The notes below the pieces were generated by a model that saw only the letters and a list, made by a program, of their open reading frames with translations, was not told where the DNA came from and made no database searches. Positions 25,843 through 35,896 of a DNA stretch of 58,598 bases are shown in pieces (within the stretch, counting starts at the first letter, position 1; each line of letters starts with the position of its first letter). The DNA comes from Paludibacteraceae bacterium (GTDB lineage: Bacteria > Bacteroidota > Bacteroidia > Bacteroidales > Paludibacteraceae), in assembly GCA_017546705.1 (NCBI GenBank), contig JAFYSB010000004.1, positions 1 through 58,598 on the forward strand, written 5' to 3'. A program made the position numbers and the translations under genes.

Positions 25843-26601
25843 TTACCACAAACCAGGAATATAGTTCAACACCGTTATCAGCAACGATACAGAACTCGTT
25901 ATCAATGCTAAGAACGAACTATAACTGCTTTGTTTATAGAAACTTCCGCTGTCGCGGCTAACATATATCAAATCATTTGGATACACATAATAATACTCCG
26001 AATTGATAATCGAATTCGGACGAATATCAAATTCCATCACCATAGGCTCACCACTACCACGAGGACGAATGATACGCACATGACGGCGGTCACCCGAATT
26101 CATCAAATCCCCAGACATCGCCAAAGCTTGGAAGATGGTCATACGCTCCTTATATATATTATATACGCCCGAACGCGCATCACCCATCACCGTAAAACGC
26201 TTATTATACATAGCTAACTTGACATCAGCATCTGGAATAATCTCACGGAAAGCTTTGCGCAATGTATCTTGTGCCTCCAATTCAGTCAAACCAGCCAATT
26301 TTACTGGCGCCAAGAATGGAATATCCACTGTACCGTCAGAGTAGATACGGTATGAGTTGGCATATTGTGAGTTTGTATTTTCATTACTTGACAAAGTTTT
26401 TGCCAATGTCTCATCCATCGTTATCACACGATAAATAATCTCATCATTCACCTGCAAACGATAAGGTTGGTATGCCACCGAATCGTATTGAGGCAAATCA
26501 TCGCGCTCTTGCAACAATCCCACTTGGCGATAGCCATAGCAACTTGTCATCAACATTCCCAGCAAGAACGCAATACCTAAATGTCTCACTATCAGTCTCA
26601 T
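25843..26601 (-). CDS. Wza-like polysaccharide export lipoprotein
   Basis: 252 residues with a lipobox-type signal peptide (LMTSC, Cys about 21). The body has the Poly_export/SLBB pattern: LQVNDEIIYRVITMDE, DGTVDIPFLAPVKLAGLTELEAQDTL and FTVMGDARSGVYNIYKERMTIFQALAMSGDL, then VYPNDLIYV and a hydrophobic C-terminal segment. It is one of two adjacent paralogues; the upstream one overlaps it by 4 nt. Probably forms the outer-membrane export channel with the Wzc protein. Confidence 0.9.
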   Translation of the reverse strand: MRLIVRHLGIAFLLGMLMTSCYGYRQVGLLQERDDLPQYDSVAYQPYRLQVNDEIIYRVITMDETLAKTLSSNENTNSQYANSYRIYSDGTVDIPFLAPVKLAGLTELEAQDTLRKAFREIIPDADVKLAMYNKRFTVMGDARSGVYNIYKERMTIFQALAMSGDLMNSGDRRHVRIIRPRGSGEPMVMEFDIRPNSIINSEYYYVYPNDLIYVSRDSGSFYKQSSYSSFLALITSSVSLLITVLNYIPGLW

Positions 26602-27440
26602 TTCGAACCTCCTTCCTCTACAGCATTCATTATTCGTGCGACCAATGCATACACAAAACCGCCAAACGCCAATGTCGTTGCCACCACACTGACCGTAGTC
26701 GCTGCTGAGTTAATGCCAAAGCTCTGCCCTTTAATCTTCTGGATATAAATCACATCATTAGGCTCAATGTAGTAATATTCCGAATTAATGATATCCTCCG
26801 AACGCAAATCAAAAGTCATCACCTTGGTTTGTCCCTCAATCTCGCGAACAATACGCACTTTGCTGCGATCACCAAAATCACCAATATCGCCAGCCATAGC
26901 CAAAGCCTCAAATACCGTTACTTTCTCTTTTGGCATTGACAACACACCACTACCTCGATCGCTAATCACACTAAACGTACGGCGAACAATATTCACCTCT
27001 ACGGAAATCATCTGGTAGTCGCCATAACCCTTGATATATGCCGATAACTCTTTCTCAATCAAGAGTTTTACTTCGCGAGTTGTCTTACCGCGAACGGGAA
27101 GATGCCCTAAGGTTGGGAAATCAATCGTTCCATCTTCTAACACCAAATACGTGTACAAATCGTATGAACCAGTAGTATTCAAACCACTACGTATCTGTTG
27201 ACGGATAATACTACTATTTCTTGATGGATTAAACATATTGCTAATACGCTCATCCACCGAATACACATACACATACAACCGATCACCAATACGCATCTCA
27301 TAGTCCTCATATGACAGCGTATCTGCATACTCAGGTATCCCTTTTTTACCAGCTTCTTGCATCAAGTTCACCTTCTTGCTCGTCACGCAGGACGCCATCA
27401 GCAAACTCAACATAAGTATCAAATAGGCTCGCAACCTCAT
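26598..27440 (-). CDS. Second Wza-like polysaccharide export lipoprotein
   Basis: 280 residues, lipobox LLMASC (Cys about 18). The layout is that of the neighbouring paralogue: MRIGDRLYVYVYSVDER, DGTIDFPTLGHLPVRGKTTREV, FSVISDRGSGVLSMPKEKVTVFEALAMAGDIGDFG and IEPNDVIYI, then a C-terminal hydrophobic helix. The two copies are clearly diverged, so the duplication is old. They may form a mixed channel or serve different polymers. Confidence 0.9.
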   Translation of the reverse strand: MRLRAYLILMLSLLMASCVTSKKVNLMQEAGKKGIPEYADTLSYEDYEMRIGDRLYVYVYSVDERISNMFNPSRNSSIIRQQIRSGLNTTGSYDLYTYLVLEDGTIDFPTLGHLPVRGKTTREVKLLIEKELSAYIKGYGDYQMISVEVNIVRRTFSVISDRGSGVLSMPKEKVTVFEALAMAGDIGDFGDRSKVRIVREIEGQTKVMTFDLRSEDIINSEYYYIEPNDVIYIQKIKGQSFGINSAATTVSVVATTLAFGGFVYALVARIMNAVEEGGSK

Positions 27441-27473
27441 CTTACTTCTTCATTCAAAATTCTTAATTTATAA

Positions 27474-28451
27474 TTATCTCTTCTCATCCCATCCAAATGG
27501 GTGAGTTGCCAATGGCAATTTAGCCAACGGATGATAATCGCCTACCAACCCGATTGGTGTTGCATGACGAATATCGCTCACGATTTCTATTGATGGACGG
27601 GCTTCCGAAATGCGGAAACCATTGCCAGCCAATATCTGCTTATAACTCTCGGTATGCAACTCTGTAAAGCCTGCGCTGAACTCAAACTCTTCACCATCAA
27701 TGGACAAGGTACGATAAGTTTTCTTCTCGCCTTGTACGGCATTAGCAGGAAGACATTCTGAATTGATACTCAAGAAATAGCGTACACGCGCATGCTCCAA
27801 CTCTAAATAACCTGCCACACGATCAAACGACATCACATGCACCACATTCTTCTTCACCGCACCAAATATCCACTGCAACATATCATAAAAATGCACACCA
27901 ATATTCGTTGCTATACCGCCTGCCTTATGAATATCGCCCTTCCAAGAACTATAATACCACTTACCGCGACTGGTAATATATGTCAAATCCACATCATAGA
28001 TCTTATCCTTTGGACCATTCTTAACCTTCTCACGCAATGCAGCAATCTTATCATGCAAACGCAATTGCAGAATCGTATATGCCTCACAACCAGTCTCTTG
28101 CTCCAATTCAACCAAGTTATCGATATTGTATGGATTCAACACCAAAGGCTTCTCACAGATCACATTGCACCCCAATCGTAAACCATAGCGAATGAATGCA
28201 TCATGTGTGTAGTTGGGTGTACAAATACTTACCCATGACAATGGATTATCTGTACGCATTTGCTTCGAGCAAAAACGATCAAACTGCTCATTTTCAGTAA
28301 AAAAACTACACTCTGGAAAACTTGAATCTAAACGACCTACAGAATCAAACTTATCATAAGCCACCAATAGATTATTGCCAGTATCAGCGATCGCCTTTAT
28401 GTGGCGAGGTGCGATATAGCCAGCAGCACCAATCAATGCAAAATTCTTCAT
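27474..28451 (-). CDS. Gfo/Idh/MocA-family sugar oxidoreductase (WbpB/WlbA-like)
   Basis: 325 residues. Rossmann start NFALIGAAGYIAPRHIKAIADTG, then SICTPNYTHDAFIRYGLRLG, the ICEKPLVLNP motif with the family Lys-Pro, and GGIATNIGVHFYDMLQWIFG near 180-200. This pattern resembles NAD-dependent UDP-N-acetylglucosaminuronate 3-dehydrogenases used for di-amino uronic sugars in surface polysaccharides. The position as first gene of the export cluster fits. Exact substrate inferred. Confidence 0.88.
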   Translation of the reverse strand: MKNFALIGAAGYIAPRHIKAIADTGNNLLVAYDKFDSVGRLDSSFPECSFFTENEQFDRFCSKQMRTDNPLSWVSICTPNYTHDAFIRYGLRLGCNVICEKPLVLNPYNIDNLVELEQETGCEAYTILQLRLHDKIAALREKVKNGPKDKIYDVDLTYITSRGKWYYSSWKGDIHKAGGIATNIGVHFYDMLQWIFGAVKKNVVHVMSFDRVAGYLELEHARVRYFLSINSECLPANAVQGEKKTYRTLSIDGEEFEFSAGFTELHTESYKQILAGNGFRISEARPSIEIVSDIRHATPIGLVGDYHPLAKLPLATHPFGWDEKR

Positions 28452-28501
28452 CTTTAATTCAAAAAATTAAATTACAAATTTCTTATTCACAATTCAGCCT
28501 G

Positions 28502-28533
28502 CAAAGATACTACTTTTTTTTCACATATACAAA
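28502..28533 (-). promoter_or_regulatory. Promoter of the surface-polysaccharide cluster
   Basis: TATCTTTG at 28509-28502 and TTTG at 28533-28530 on the minus strand with a 20-nt spacer. Confidence 0.75.
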
Positions 28534-28588
28534 CAAAAACAAAAAATCTTGAAATAAAACAACCACACACATCGCATTATCCTAAAGA

Positions 28589-28620
28589 TTTGCACATTTG
28601 CAAAAAAATCATTACCTTTG
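28589..28620 (+). promoter_or_regulatory. Promoter of the 2-hydroxyacid dehydrogenase-pepT unit
   Basis: TTTG at 28589-28592, TACCTTTG at 28613-28620, 20-nt spacer. Divergent from the promoter at 28502-28533. Confidence 0.8.
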
Positions 28621-28640
28621 CACCTTTGAAAAATACGGCT

Positions 28641-29567
28641 ATGCGAATTGCTTTTACCACATCATTACCTGCTGAAGGCTTTACTCGATTGGAGCAACAC
28701 ATGTTGTATGCGCCATTAGAGGAGGCGGAAGTACTAGTTAGTACTTTCGACAAGCCCGTGACGCGTGAGATGATTATGTCGGCACCTCACCTCAAACTAA
28801 TAACGAACTTCGGTGTGGGTTTCAATAATATCGACCTTGAGGCATGTCGCGAACGCGGTATTCGTGTAACCAACACCCCACAACCAGTCATCGAACCTAC
28901 TGCCGAATTGGCTTTTGCCCTCATGCACGATGTGGCACGTCGCACAGCGGAGTTTGACCGCAAGCTTCGAGAAGGCAAAGCCGAACCCTTTGGCGTGATG
29001 AATAACCTCAGCCACTCGCTCTATGGCAAGACCTTGGGTATCATTGGTATGGGACGCATCGGACAGGCATTGGCACGCAGAGCGGTAGCAAGCGGTATGC
29101 GCATTGTGTACCACAATCGCAAGCCGATACATGAATCCACATTAGTGTCCGGATTCCTGAATCCCGAAACCATCCACTACGTTTCTAAAGAAGAATTGTT
29201 GGAGACTGCTGATTTTGTAAGTTTGAACCTACCCTACACGCCTGAGGTAAAGCACCTAATAGGAGCTATAGAACTGAAGATGATGAAGAAGAGTGCCTAC
29301 CTCATCAACACCGCACGCGGCGCACATGTAGATGAAGAGGCATTGGTGAAAGCACTCAAAGAAGGTGAGATAGCGGGTGCTGCGATGGATGTGTATGAGC
29401 ACGAGCCACAAATTCACCCCGAACTGCTGACATTGGATAATGTAGTGCTCTCGCCTCATACGGGAACAGGGACTTGGGAAGGACGCATCGCCATGTGCGA
29501 GAATGTCTGCGACAATATCCTCGCATGGCAACAACAAGATATAAACAAAATGAATATAGTACTATGA
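28641..29567 (+). CDS. D-2-hydroxyacid dehydrogenase (glyoxylate/hydroxypyruvate reductase type)
   Basis: NAD(P)H-dependent reduction of 2-oxoacids. 308 residues from the ATG at 28641; an in-frame ATG at 28590 lies inside the promoter and is rejected. Visible are [25 protein letters not shown], the nucleotide-binding [52 protein letters not shown] with the catalytic Arg, the Glu in DVYEHEP and the His in LSPHTGTGT. The stop overlaps pepT by 4 nt. Precise substrate unknown. Confidence 0.92.
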   Translation: MRIAFTTSLPAEGFTRLEQHMLYAPLEEAEVLVSTFDKPVTREMIMSAPHLKLITNFGVGFNNIDLEACRERGIRVTNTPQPVIEPTAELAFALMHDVARRTAEFDRKLREGKAEPFGVMNNLSHSLYGKTLGIIGMGRIGQALARRAVASGMRIVYHNRKPIHESTLVSGFLNPETIHYVSKEELLETADFVSLNLPYTPEVKHLIGAIELKMMKKSAYLINTARGAHVDEEALVKALKEGEIAGAAMDVYEHEPQIHPELLTLDNVVLSPHTGTGTWEGRIAMCENVCDNILAWQQQDINKMNIVL

Positions 29568-30775
29568 CACTAACAAACAGATTTCTAAAGTATGTAAGTT
29601 TCTGCACCACATCGGATGAAGAAACCAACATGACACCCTCCACTCCAGGGCAGATGGAGTTTGCTAAGTATCTCGCTGCAGAACTAAAAGAGATTGGTAT
29701 GCAAGAAGTTACATTAGACGAGAACGGCTATGTAATGGCAACCCTACCCGCTAATGCAGAAGGCAAACCTACCATCGGCTTTATCGCTCATATGGACACC
29801 GCTCCTGATGCCAGCGGCAAGAATGTGAAGGCACATATCGTCAACAACTATGATGGCAATGATGTGGTGCTCAATGCAGAGAAAAATATCGTATTTGAGG
29901 TAGCTAAATACCCTGAAATATTGGATTATAAGGGTCAAGATATCATTATGACCGACGGCACAACCTTACTTGGCGCAGACGACAAAGCGGGATTGGCAGA
30001 GATTGTTACTGCATGCGAGTACCTGATTCAACATCCTGAGATAAAGCACGGCAAAATCCGAATGGGCTTTACTCCTGATGAAGAAATCGGTCAAGGTGCG
30101 GATCACTTTGATGTCAAGAAATTCGGTTGTGACTTCGCCTATACAATGGACGGCGGCGCAGTAGGCGAGTTGGAGTATGAGAATTTCAACGCAGCTGGCT
30201 GCAAAGTGAAAGTGCATGGTGTGAATGTACACCCTGGTTATGGCTACCACAAGATGATCAACTCCATGCGTATCGCAAACCACTTTGCAACGATGTTACC
30301 TCGCTGGGAGACACCAGAGCACACACAAGGTTACGAGGGTTTCTATCACCTCATTGCCATGAACGGTAGCGTAGAGGAAACCACCTTGCAATATATCATC
30401 CGCGACCACGACCGCGCTCGCTTCGAGAGCCGCAAGCGAGAGATCGAGCACTTGGCACGCAAGATCAACCAAGAGTATGGCGAGGGGACCGTGGAAGTGG
30501 AAATCCGTGATCAATACTACAACATGCGCGAGATGGTCGAGCCCGTCATGCATATCGTCACCCTCGTAGAGGAAGCGATGAAGGAGGTTGGTGTTACACC
30601 TAAGGTTCAACCTATCCGCGGCGGAACAGATGGCGCACGCTTGTCGTTCGAGGGACTCCCCTGCCCTAATATCTTCGCAGGTGGTGTGAACTTCCACAGC
30701 CGATTTGAGTATCTCCCTATCCCATCCATGGAAAAGGCGATGCAGGTAATTTTGCAAATCGTGCAAAAAGCGTGA
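29564..30775 (+). CDS. pepT: Peptidase T (tripeptidase)
   Basis: Zn-dependent M20B exopeptidase that cleaves the N-terminal residue of tripeptides. 403 residues counted from the ATG at 29564, which overlaps the preceding stop (ATGA); upstream in-frame ATG codons are inside the dehydrogenase gene. Zinc and catalytic segments are [67 protein letters not shown] and the late [20 protein letters not shown]. Cytoplasmic. Confidence 0.96.
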   Translation: MTLTNRFLKYVSFCTTSDEETNMTPSTPGQMEFAKYLAAELKEIGMQEVTLDENGYVMATLPANAEGKPTIGFIAHMDTAPDASGKNVKAHIVNNYDGNDVVLNAEKNIVFEVAKYPEILDYKGQDIIMTDGTTLLGADDKAGLAEIVTACEYLIQHPEIKHGKIRMGFTPDEEIGQGADHFDVKKFGCDFAYTMDGGAVGELEYENFNAAGCKVKVHGVNVHPGYGYHKMINSMRIANHFATMLPRWETPEHTQGYEGFYHLIAMNGSVEETTLQYIIRDHDRARFESRKREIEHLARKINQEYGEGTVEVEIRDQYYNMREMVEPVMHIVTLVEEAMKEVGVTPKVQPIRGGTDGARLSFEGLPCPNIFAGGVNFHSRFEYLPIPSMEKAMQVILQIVQKA

Positions 30776-30818
30776 TTTGTAAGATAGTTTAAGGATTAAA
30801 GTTTAAAGGCGAGAATAT

Positions 30819-31886
30819 ATGAAAACTACTCCATTTACCGACATCCATATCGCTCTAGGAGCGAAGATGGCAGATTTTGCGGGCTTTAACATGCCTATCC
30901 AATACCCTACGGGTATCAACCAAGAACACATGATCGTCCGCGAAGGCGTAGGTGTGTTTGACGTAAGTCATATGGGCGAATTTTGGGTAAAAGGCGAGAA
31001 AGCATTGGATTTTCTACAATACATCACCACCAACGACGTGAGCAAACTGGAGGCTGGCAAAGCACAATATACCTGCTTCCCCAACGGCAAAGGCGGTATC
31101 GTAGATGACCTTATCATCTACAAATATTCTACTACCAAATACCTCCTCGTAGTCAATGCTGGCAATATTGACAAAGACTGGGCATGGGTGAACGAACACA
31201 ACACCTTTGGTGTTCAGCTCGAGAACGCTAGCGACCGCTACGGACAATTGGCAGTGCAAGGTCCTAAGGCGACAGAGATGCTCCAATTGCTTACCGACGC
31301 CGATTTGAGCGCGATTCCTTATTACGCTTTCCGTGAGTGGTCATTCGCAGGCGTACAAGGCGTCATTCTCAGCAATACTGGTTATACGGGTGCAGGTGGA
31401 TTTGAGTTGTATTTCCCAAAAGAGCATAGCCAACAGATCTGGGATGCACTCTTCGAAGTAGGCAAACCATTCGGTTTAGCACCTATCGGATTGGGCGCAC
31501 GCGATAGCCTACGTTTGGAGAAATGGTACTGCCTCTATGGACATGATATTGACGACACTACCTCTCCATTGGAAGCAGGATTGGGATGGATCACCAAGTT
31601 CGACGCAAAAGACTTTATCGACAAGGAGTATTTGCTTGCTCAAAAGGCTGAAGGTGTTAAACGTAAACTTGTACACTTCGAATGCCAAGAGCGTGCAATC
31701 CCACGTTGTGGATACGAGATTTGCGATGCAGATGGCAATGTGATTGGTAATGTGACTAGTGGCATTATGCTACCTACGACTAAAGTGGGTATCGGCATGG
31801 GCTATGTGCAAACGGCTTTCGCTAAAAAAGAAACCATCATCTACGTGAAGATTCGCGAGAAGTTGATTCCTGCAAAGATTGTGTGA
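30819..31886 (+). CDS. gcvT: Aminomethyltransferase (glycine cleavage system T protein)
   Basis: Transfers the methylene group from lipoyl H-protein to tetrahydrofolate, releasing ammonia. The 355 residues show [60 protein letters not shown] and the folate-site [22 protein letters not shown] and SPLEAGLGW. The other gcv genes (gcvP, gcvH) are not in the window. A T-tailed hairpin follows at 31940-31968. Confidence 0.96.
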   Translation: MKTTPFTDIHIALGAKMADFAGFNMPIQYPTGINQEHMIVREGVGVFDVSHMGEFWVKGEKALDFLQYITTNDVSKLEAGKAQYTCFPNGKGGIVDDLIIYKYSTTKYLLVVNAGNIDKDWAWVNEHNTFGVQLENASDRYGQLAVQGPKATEMLQLLTDADLSAIPYYAFREWSFAGVQGVILSNTGYTGAGGFELYFPKEHSQQIWDALFEVGKPFGLAPIGLGARDSLRLEKWYCLYGHDIDDTTSPLEAGLGWITKFDAKDFIDKEYLLAQKAEGVKRKLVHFECQERAIPRCGYEICDADGNVIGNVTSGIMLPTTKVGIGMGYVQTAFAKKETIIYVKIREKLIPAKIV

Positions 31887-31939
31887 TCACTACCACTCGT
31901 TAATAGCACACAATTAACAGCATAAATATTCATACTTAG

Positions 31940-31968
31940 GGTGTACCGATGTGGTACACCTTTTTTTT
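31940..31968 (+). terminator. Rho-independent terminator after gcvT
   Basis: Perfect 8-bp stem GGTGTACC...GGTACACC with a GATGT loop, followed by eight T. Confidence 0.95.
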
Positions 31969-31986
31969 CAAAAAAACACTAGTTTA

Positions 31987-32018
31987 CTTGCATATATCCA
32001 TAATTTTTACTACCTTTG
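31987..32018 (+). promoter_or_regulatory. Promoter of the MBL-fold hydrolase unit
   Basis: CTTG at 31987-31990, TACCTTTG at 32011-32018, 20-nt spacer. It begins immediately after the gcvT terminator. Confidence 0.78.
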
Positions 32019-32057
32019 CAGGTCAAATTGGTGTAATTTGGAATAATAAGTGCATAC

Positions 32058-32885
32058 ATGATAGATAACCAACTCATATTCAGAAGTTTTGCTAGCGGAA
32101 GTAGTGGTAACTGCTACTATCTTGGTACCCATCAATGGGGTATCTTGATTGACGCTGGTATCTCCGCACGCACGATTCAGAAGAATCTGCGTGAGATGGG
32201 GTTGGATTATGCCAATATCATGGGCGTACTTATTACGCATGACCATGCCGACCATATTCGTGCCGTTGGCACATTAGGAGAGCGTGTTCACCTACCCATC
32301 TACTCTACCCGTGCCATTCATGACGGCATTGATCGTAATTATGGTGTACGTGAGAAATTGCGCACTTCTCAACGCTACTTTGAAAAAGGCAAAGAATGGA
32401 ATCTCAATGGTATGACAATCAACACCTTTGGCATTTCGCATGACTCTACGGAATGTGTAGGATATGTGATTGATTATCTGGGACAACGCTTTTTGATTGC
32501 CACAGACTGTGGACAGCCTAATGCTACCATGGAAATGTATTTAGCGACCGCTAATCACATCGTCATAGAAGCTAACCATGATGAACAGTTATTGCTTAAC
32601 GGTCCATACCCTACCTATTTGAAAGAGCGCATCCTATCGCCTAAAGGGCATCAAAGCAATGTAACTTGCGGACAGTTATTGGCTAAAAATTGGCATACAG
32701 AAATGCGCAACGTGTTTCTTTGTCACTTAAGCAACGAAAACAACGACCCTGACGTAGCACTCAACACAATCAAAGATCTGCTGCTAGAGGAAGGTATCAT
32801 GCCTGGGGAAGATTTGTTTGTGACACCACTAGAACGCACCAAAGCAAGTATTGTTTATACACTCAACGAGAATATTATACGCTAA
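32058..32885 (+). CDS. MBL-fold metallohydrolase (YycJ/WalJ-like)
   Basis: 275 residues with the metallo-beta-lactamase motif THDHADHIRAVG near residue 60 and the order FASGSSGNCYYLGTHQWGILIDAGIS, FGISHDSTECVGYVI, LIATDCGQPNATME and VIEANHDEQLL, which is that of YycJ/WalJ proteins. These have been linked to cell-wall or DNA-related functions in Firmicutes; the role here is not known. Co-directed with the glycosyltransferase gene 5 nt downstream. Confidence 0.9.
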   Translation: MIDNQLIFRSFASGSSGNCYYLGTHQWGILIDAGISARTIQKNLREMGLDYANIMGVLITHDHADHIRAVGTLGERVHLPIYSTRAIHDGIDRNYGVREKLRTSQRYFEKGKEWNLNGMTINTFGISHDSTECVGYVIDYLGQRFLIATDCGQPNATMEMYLATANHIVIEANHDEQLLLNGPYPTYLKERILSPKGHQSNVTCGQLLAKNWHTEMRNVFLCHLSNENNDPDVALNTIKDLLLEEGIMPGEDLFVTPLERTKASIVYTLNENIIR

Positions 32886-32890
32886 AAGAT

Positions 32891-33631
32891 ATGAAAAATC
32901 TAGTAATCATTCCTACCTACAACGAGAAAGAAAACATCGAAGCCATCATCACTGCTGTGATGGAATTGCCTATAGAATATCACGTTTTGGTAATTGATGA
33001 TGGTTCACCAGACGGCACTGCATCTATCGTCAAAGATCTGATGGCCAACAAGTTTGCAGGCAAACTGCATTTGGTAGAACGTGCAGGTAAACTCGGTTTG
33101 GGTACGGCTTATATCGCTGGTTTCAAATGGGCAATTGAGCACCAATATGATTACATCTTCGAGATGGATGCAGATTTCTCACACAATCCTCAAGACTTGC
33201 TCAAACTTTATGATGCATGTGCCAACCAAGGTGCAGATGTAGCCATCGGCAGCCGCTATGTGAGTGGTGTAAACGTAGTAAACTGGCCAATGGGACGCGT
33301 ATTGATGTCCTATTTCGCTAGTAAATATGTGCGTTTTGTATTGGGCATGCAGGTGCATGACACCACTGCCGGCTTTGTATGCTATCGCCGTGAAGTATTG
33401 GAAACCATTGAGTTGGACAAAATTCGTTTCAAAGGATATGCATTCCAAATCGAAATGAAATTTACCTCTTACAAATGTGGCTTTAAGATTCAAGAAGTAC
33501 CTATTATCTTTGTCAATCGTGTTTTAGGCACTAGCAAGATGTCTGGTGGTATCTTCTCAGAGGCATTGCTCGGCGTAGTAAAGCTCAAATTGAATTCATG
33601 GGTGCGTAAATACCCTAAGAAGAACGCCTAA
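32891..33631 (+). CDS. Dolichol-phosphate-mannose synthase-like glycosyltransferase (GT2)
   Basis: Polyprenol-phosphate mannosyl/glycosyltransferase of 246 residues. The GT-A fold shows IPTYNEKENIEAII, the nucleotide motif VIDDGSPDGTA, the DXD-type EMDADFSHNPQDL, ALGSRY-like AIGSRYVSG and AGFVCYRREVLETI, KGYAFQIEMKF, and VPIIFVNRVLGTSKMS. There is no multi-pass C-terminal membrane domain, so it is the soluble Dpm1 subtype. Bacteroidales use such enzymes for protein O-glycosylation and envelope glycans. Confidence 0.92.
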   Translation: MKNLVIIPTYNEKENIEAIITAVMELPIEYHVLVIDDGSPDGTASIVKDLMANKFAGKLHLVERAGKLGLGTAYIAGFKWAIEHQYDYIFEMDADFSHNPQDLLKLYDACANQGADVAIGSRYVSGVNVVNWPMGRVLMSYFASKYVRFVLGMQVHDTTAGFVCYRREVLETIELDKIRFKGYAFQIEMKFTSYKCGFKIQEVPIIFVNRVLGTSKMSGGIFSEALLGVVKLKLNSWVRKYPKKNA

Positions 33632-33659
33632 CATTTTTCAAGTTTAGTATTAGTAAGGT

Positions 33660-34862
33660 TTGAAGAAGTATATATATATATTAGGTGTATTAGCAATGAT
33701 GTTAGCATCATGCGCTAAAACCAACACCAACGGACAACAAGCTCAGGAGCCTGTTGTTCGTTACGAGTATGGACTACCTGTTGATTCTTTTCGTATTGAT
33801 ACTTGCGTAGTCAAAGACGGAGAAACACTTGGAGGTATGCTCAATCGCTTGGGGGCCACTCGCCAACAAATCAATGGCATTACCCTTATGCCACGTTCTG
33901 AATTTGATGTGCGTACCATCCGTCCTGGTAAGACTTATTATGCACTATTTCAAACCGATACTGCTGGTGTAGAGCATTTGCACTATTATATCTATCTGCC
34001 CAATATCCGTGAAGCCGTAGTACTGCATCTTACCGATAGCATGCACGTGGAGCGATTTGAGAAAGAAATCACACATCGCCTACGATCTGCAGAAGTCGTG
34101 ATCGAGTCTAGCTTATGGAATGCAATGGTAAAAAACGATCTGCCTGCAGAATTAGCACTCGAACTTAGCGATATCTACGCATGGACTATTGATTTCTTCG
34201 GTCTACAAAAAGGCGACTCGATACGCGTATATTACGACGAGCAATATGTAGATAGCACACGCATCGGTATTGGCAGGATTTATGCAGCCGACTTCTACCA
34301 TGCACGCATGTGGCAAGAGGCTTATTGGTTTGAAGATGGCAACATCCACAACTATTTTGATGCAGAAGGCAATAGTTTGCGTAAGGCATTCTTGAAAGCA
34401 CCGCTGAACTATAAACGTATTTCCTCCAAATTCACATACGCTCGCAAACACCCTGTATATAAAGTTGTTAGACCACATACAGGTGTAGATTATGCGGCAC
34501 CTACAGGCACGCCAGTAGTGAGTATTGGTGATGGTGTAGTCACTATGAAGCAATATAAAGGTGGCGGCGGAAATACTGTCAAAATTAAGCACAACTCTAC
34601 ATACACCACAGCCTATCTCCACCTCTCAAAGTATGCTAAAGGCTTGACAGTAGGCAAGCGCGTGAAACAAGGTGAAGTGATTGGATATGTAGGTAGTACA
34701 GGGGCAAGTACAGGTCCTCACTTAGATTTCCGCGTATGGAAGAATGGCAGTCCTATTGACCCATTAAAGATGCAATCTCCTCCTGCAGAACCAATTCCTG
34801 CACAATACAAGGACACCTTCGCCACTGTTGTTGCGAAGTACAGAGAACATCTGCAGCACTAA
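33660..34862 (+). CDS. M23-family peptidase lipoprotein
   Basis: 400 residues. The start is TTG, the only one that gives a full signal peptide with the lipobox MMLASCAK (Cys18); the first in-frame ATG would begin inside it. A LysM-like or linker part precedes the M23 (LytM) domain from about 250: HTGVDYAAPTGTPV, VTMKQYKGGGGNTV and HNSTYTTAYLHLSKYAKGL. The usual HxH near the end is HLD (H354, D356), so one expected zinc ligand is replaced. It may be a weak or inactive peptidase acting as an activator. Outer-membrane or periplasmic. Confidence 0.9.
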   Translation: MKKYIYILGVLAMMLASCAKTNTNGQQAQEPVVRYEYGLPVDSFRIDTCVVKDGETLGGMLNRLGATRQQINGITLMPRSEFDVRTIRPGKTYYALFQTDTAGVEHLHYYIYLPNIREAVVLHLTDSMHVERFEKEITHRLRSAEVVIESSLWNAMVKNDLPAELALELSDIYAWTIDFFGLQKGDSIRVYYDEQYVDSTRIGIGRIYAADFYHARMWQEAYWFEDGNIHNYFDAEGNSLRKAFLKAPLNYKRISSKFTYARKHPVYKVVRPHTGVDYAAPTGTPVVSIGDGVVTMKQYKGGGGNTVKIKHNSTYTTAYLHLSKYAKGLTVGKRVKQGEVIGYVGSTGASTGPHLDFRVWKNGSPIDPLKMQSPPAEPIPAQYKDTFATVVAKYREHLQH

Positions 34863-34872
34863 TCCAACGAGA

Positions 34873-35871
34873 TTAGTATTTCCAATTATTCGAAACTGTT
34901 ATTTGGAGCGAATCTCCAGAAGCAACTATGAGATAGCAAGCCGCATCATCGGTTTGCTCAATCATTTTCAATGCATCTGCCTCACCAAGTACCATACATG
35001 CTGTAGCTAAGGCATCTGCACGCATACAGCTACTTGCCACCACTGTAGCACTCAGCAAACCATGCTGCACAGGATAACCCGTACGAGGATCTATCGTATG
35101 GCTACGACGTTGACCTTCATGATAATAGTATTGCAGATAATTACCCGAGGTTGCCAAACAGAGGTCTGAACTTTGGATGATATGCTGCAATCCCTCGTCC
35201 ATTCCGTCTGCATCCGTTTTAGGGCGAGTAATACCCACACGCCAAGGATTACCATTTTGATTCACGCCTTGCAAAACAACCTCGCCACCTATATCAACCA
35301 AAAGATTTTCACATCCATTGTTTAGCAACAGATCTGCCACCACATCGCACGCATACCCCTTAGCAATTGCACTAGCATCCAAAGTAATCTGAGCATTATC
35401 TTTCTGCAAGTGCTTGCCTGCCAATCGGATTCTATCATATCCTACAAATGCCTTTATACTATCCACATTGATATTTTTGCTCCTAGCTTCTAGATTATGG
35501 CTTTTCTTACCAAATCCCCAAGCATGAACCAATGGAGCCACTGTAATATCAAATGCGCCACCAGACACCCTACTCACATACTCTGCCTCACGATACATTA
35601 CCGCAAACAGCGAATCAACCACTACACTATCATTGCGATTGATCTTACTAATCACAGAGTTAGGATTAAACATGCTCAACGAGGCATCAAACTCATGCAA
35701 ACGTTGCTTGATTGCATCATGCAAATCACAAGTGCCTTCATAGCGTATGTTATAGTAGGTGCCAAAAACATTACCTTGATGATGATAATACTGTTTTTTT
35801 GTCTCATTAGGCAACAGTAGCAGCATTCCTGCTGCCACTACTGCTAAAACCAATGCTATCCACTTCTTCAT
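34873..35871 (-). CDS. apbE: FAD:protein FMN transferase
   Basis: Attaches FMN covalently to Thr residues of exported flavoproteins such as Rnf/Nqr subunits. 332 residues with an N-terminal membrane anchor (about 5-20). Family signatures are FGTYYNIRYEG, RVSGGAFDITVAPLVHAWGFG, the LDASAIAKGYACDVVADLLLNNG motif, LVDIGGEVVLQG, and SHTIDPRTGYPV with the C-terminal DALATACMVLG. No Rnf or Nqr gene is in the window. Convergent with the M23 gene, 10 nt between stops. Confidence 0.95.
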   Translation of the reverse strand: MKKWIALVLAVVAAGMLLLLPNETKKQYYHHQGNVFGTYYNIRYEGTCDLHDAIKQRLHEFDASLSMFNPNSVISKINRNDSVVVDSLFAVMYREAEYVSRVSGGAFDITVAPLVHAWGFGKKSHNLEARSKNINVDSIKAFVGYDRIRLAGKHLQKDNAQITLDASAIAKGYACDVVADLLLNNGCENLLVDIGGEVVLQGVNQNGNPWRVGITRPKTDADGMDEGLQHIIQSSDLCLATSGNYLQYYYHEGQRRSHTIDPRTGYPVQHGLLSATVVASSCMRADALATACMVLGEADALKMIEQTDDAACYLIVASGDSLQITVSNNWKY

Positions 35872-35896
35872 AGACTTTTATTTCAATCCAGGATTC

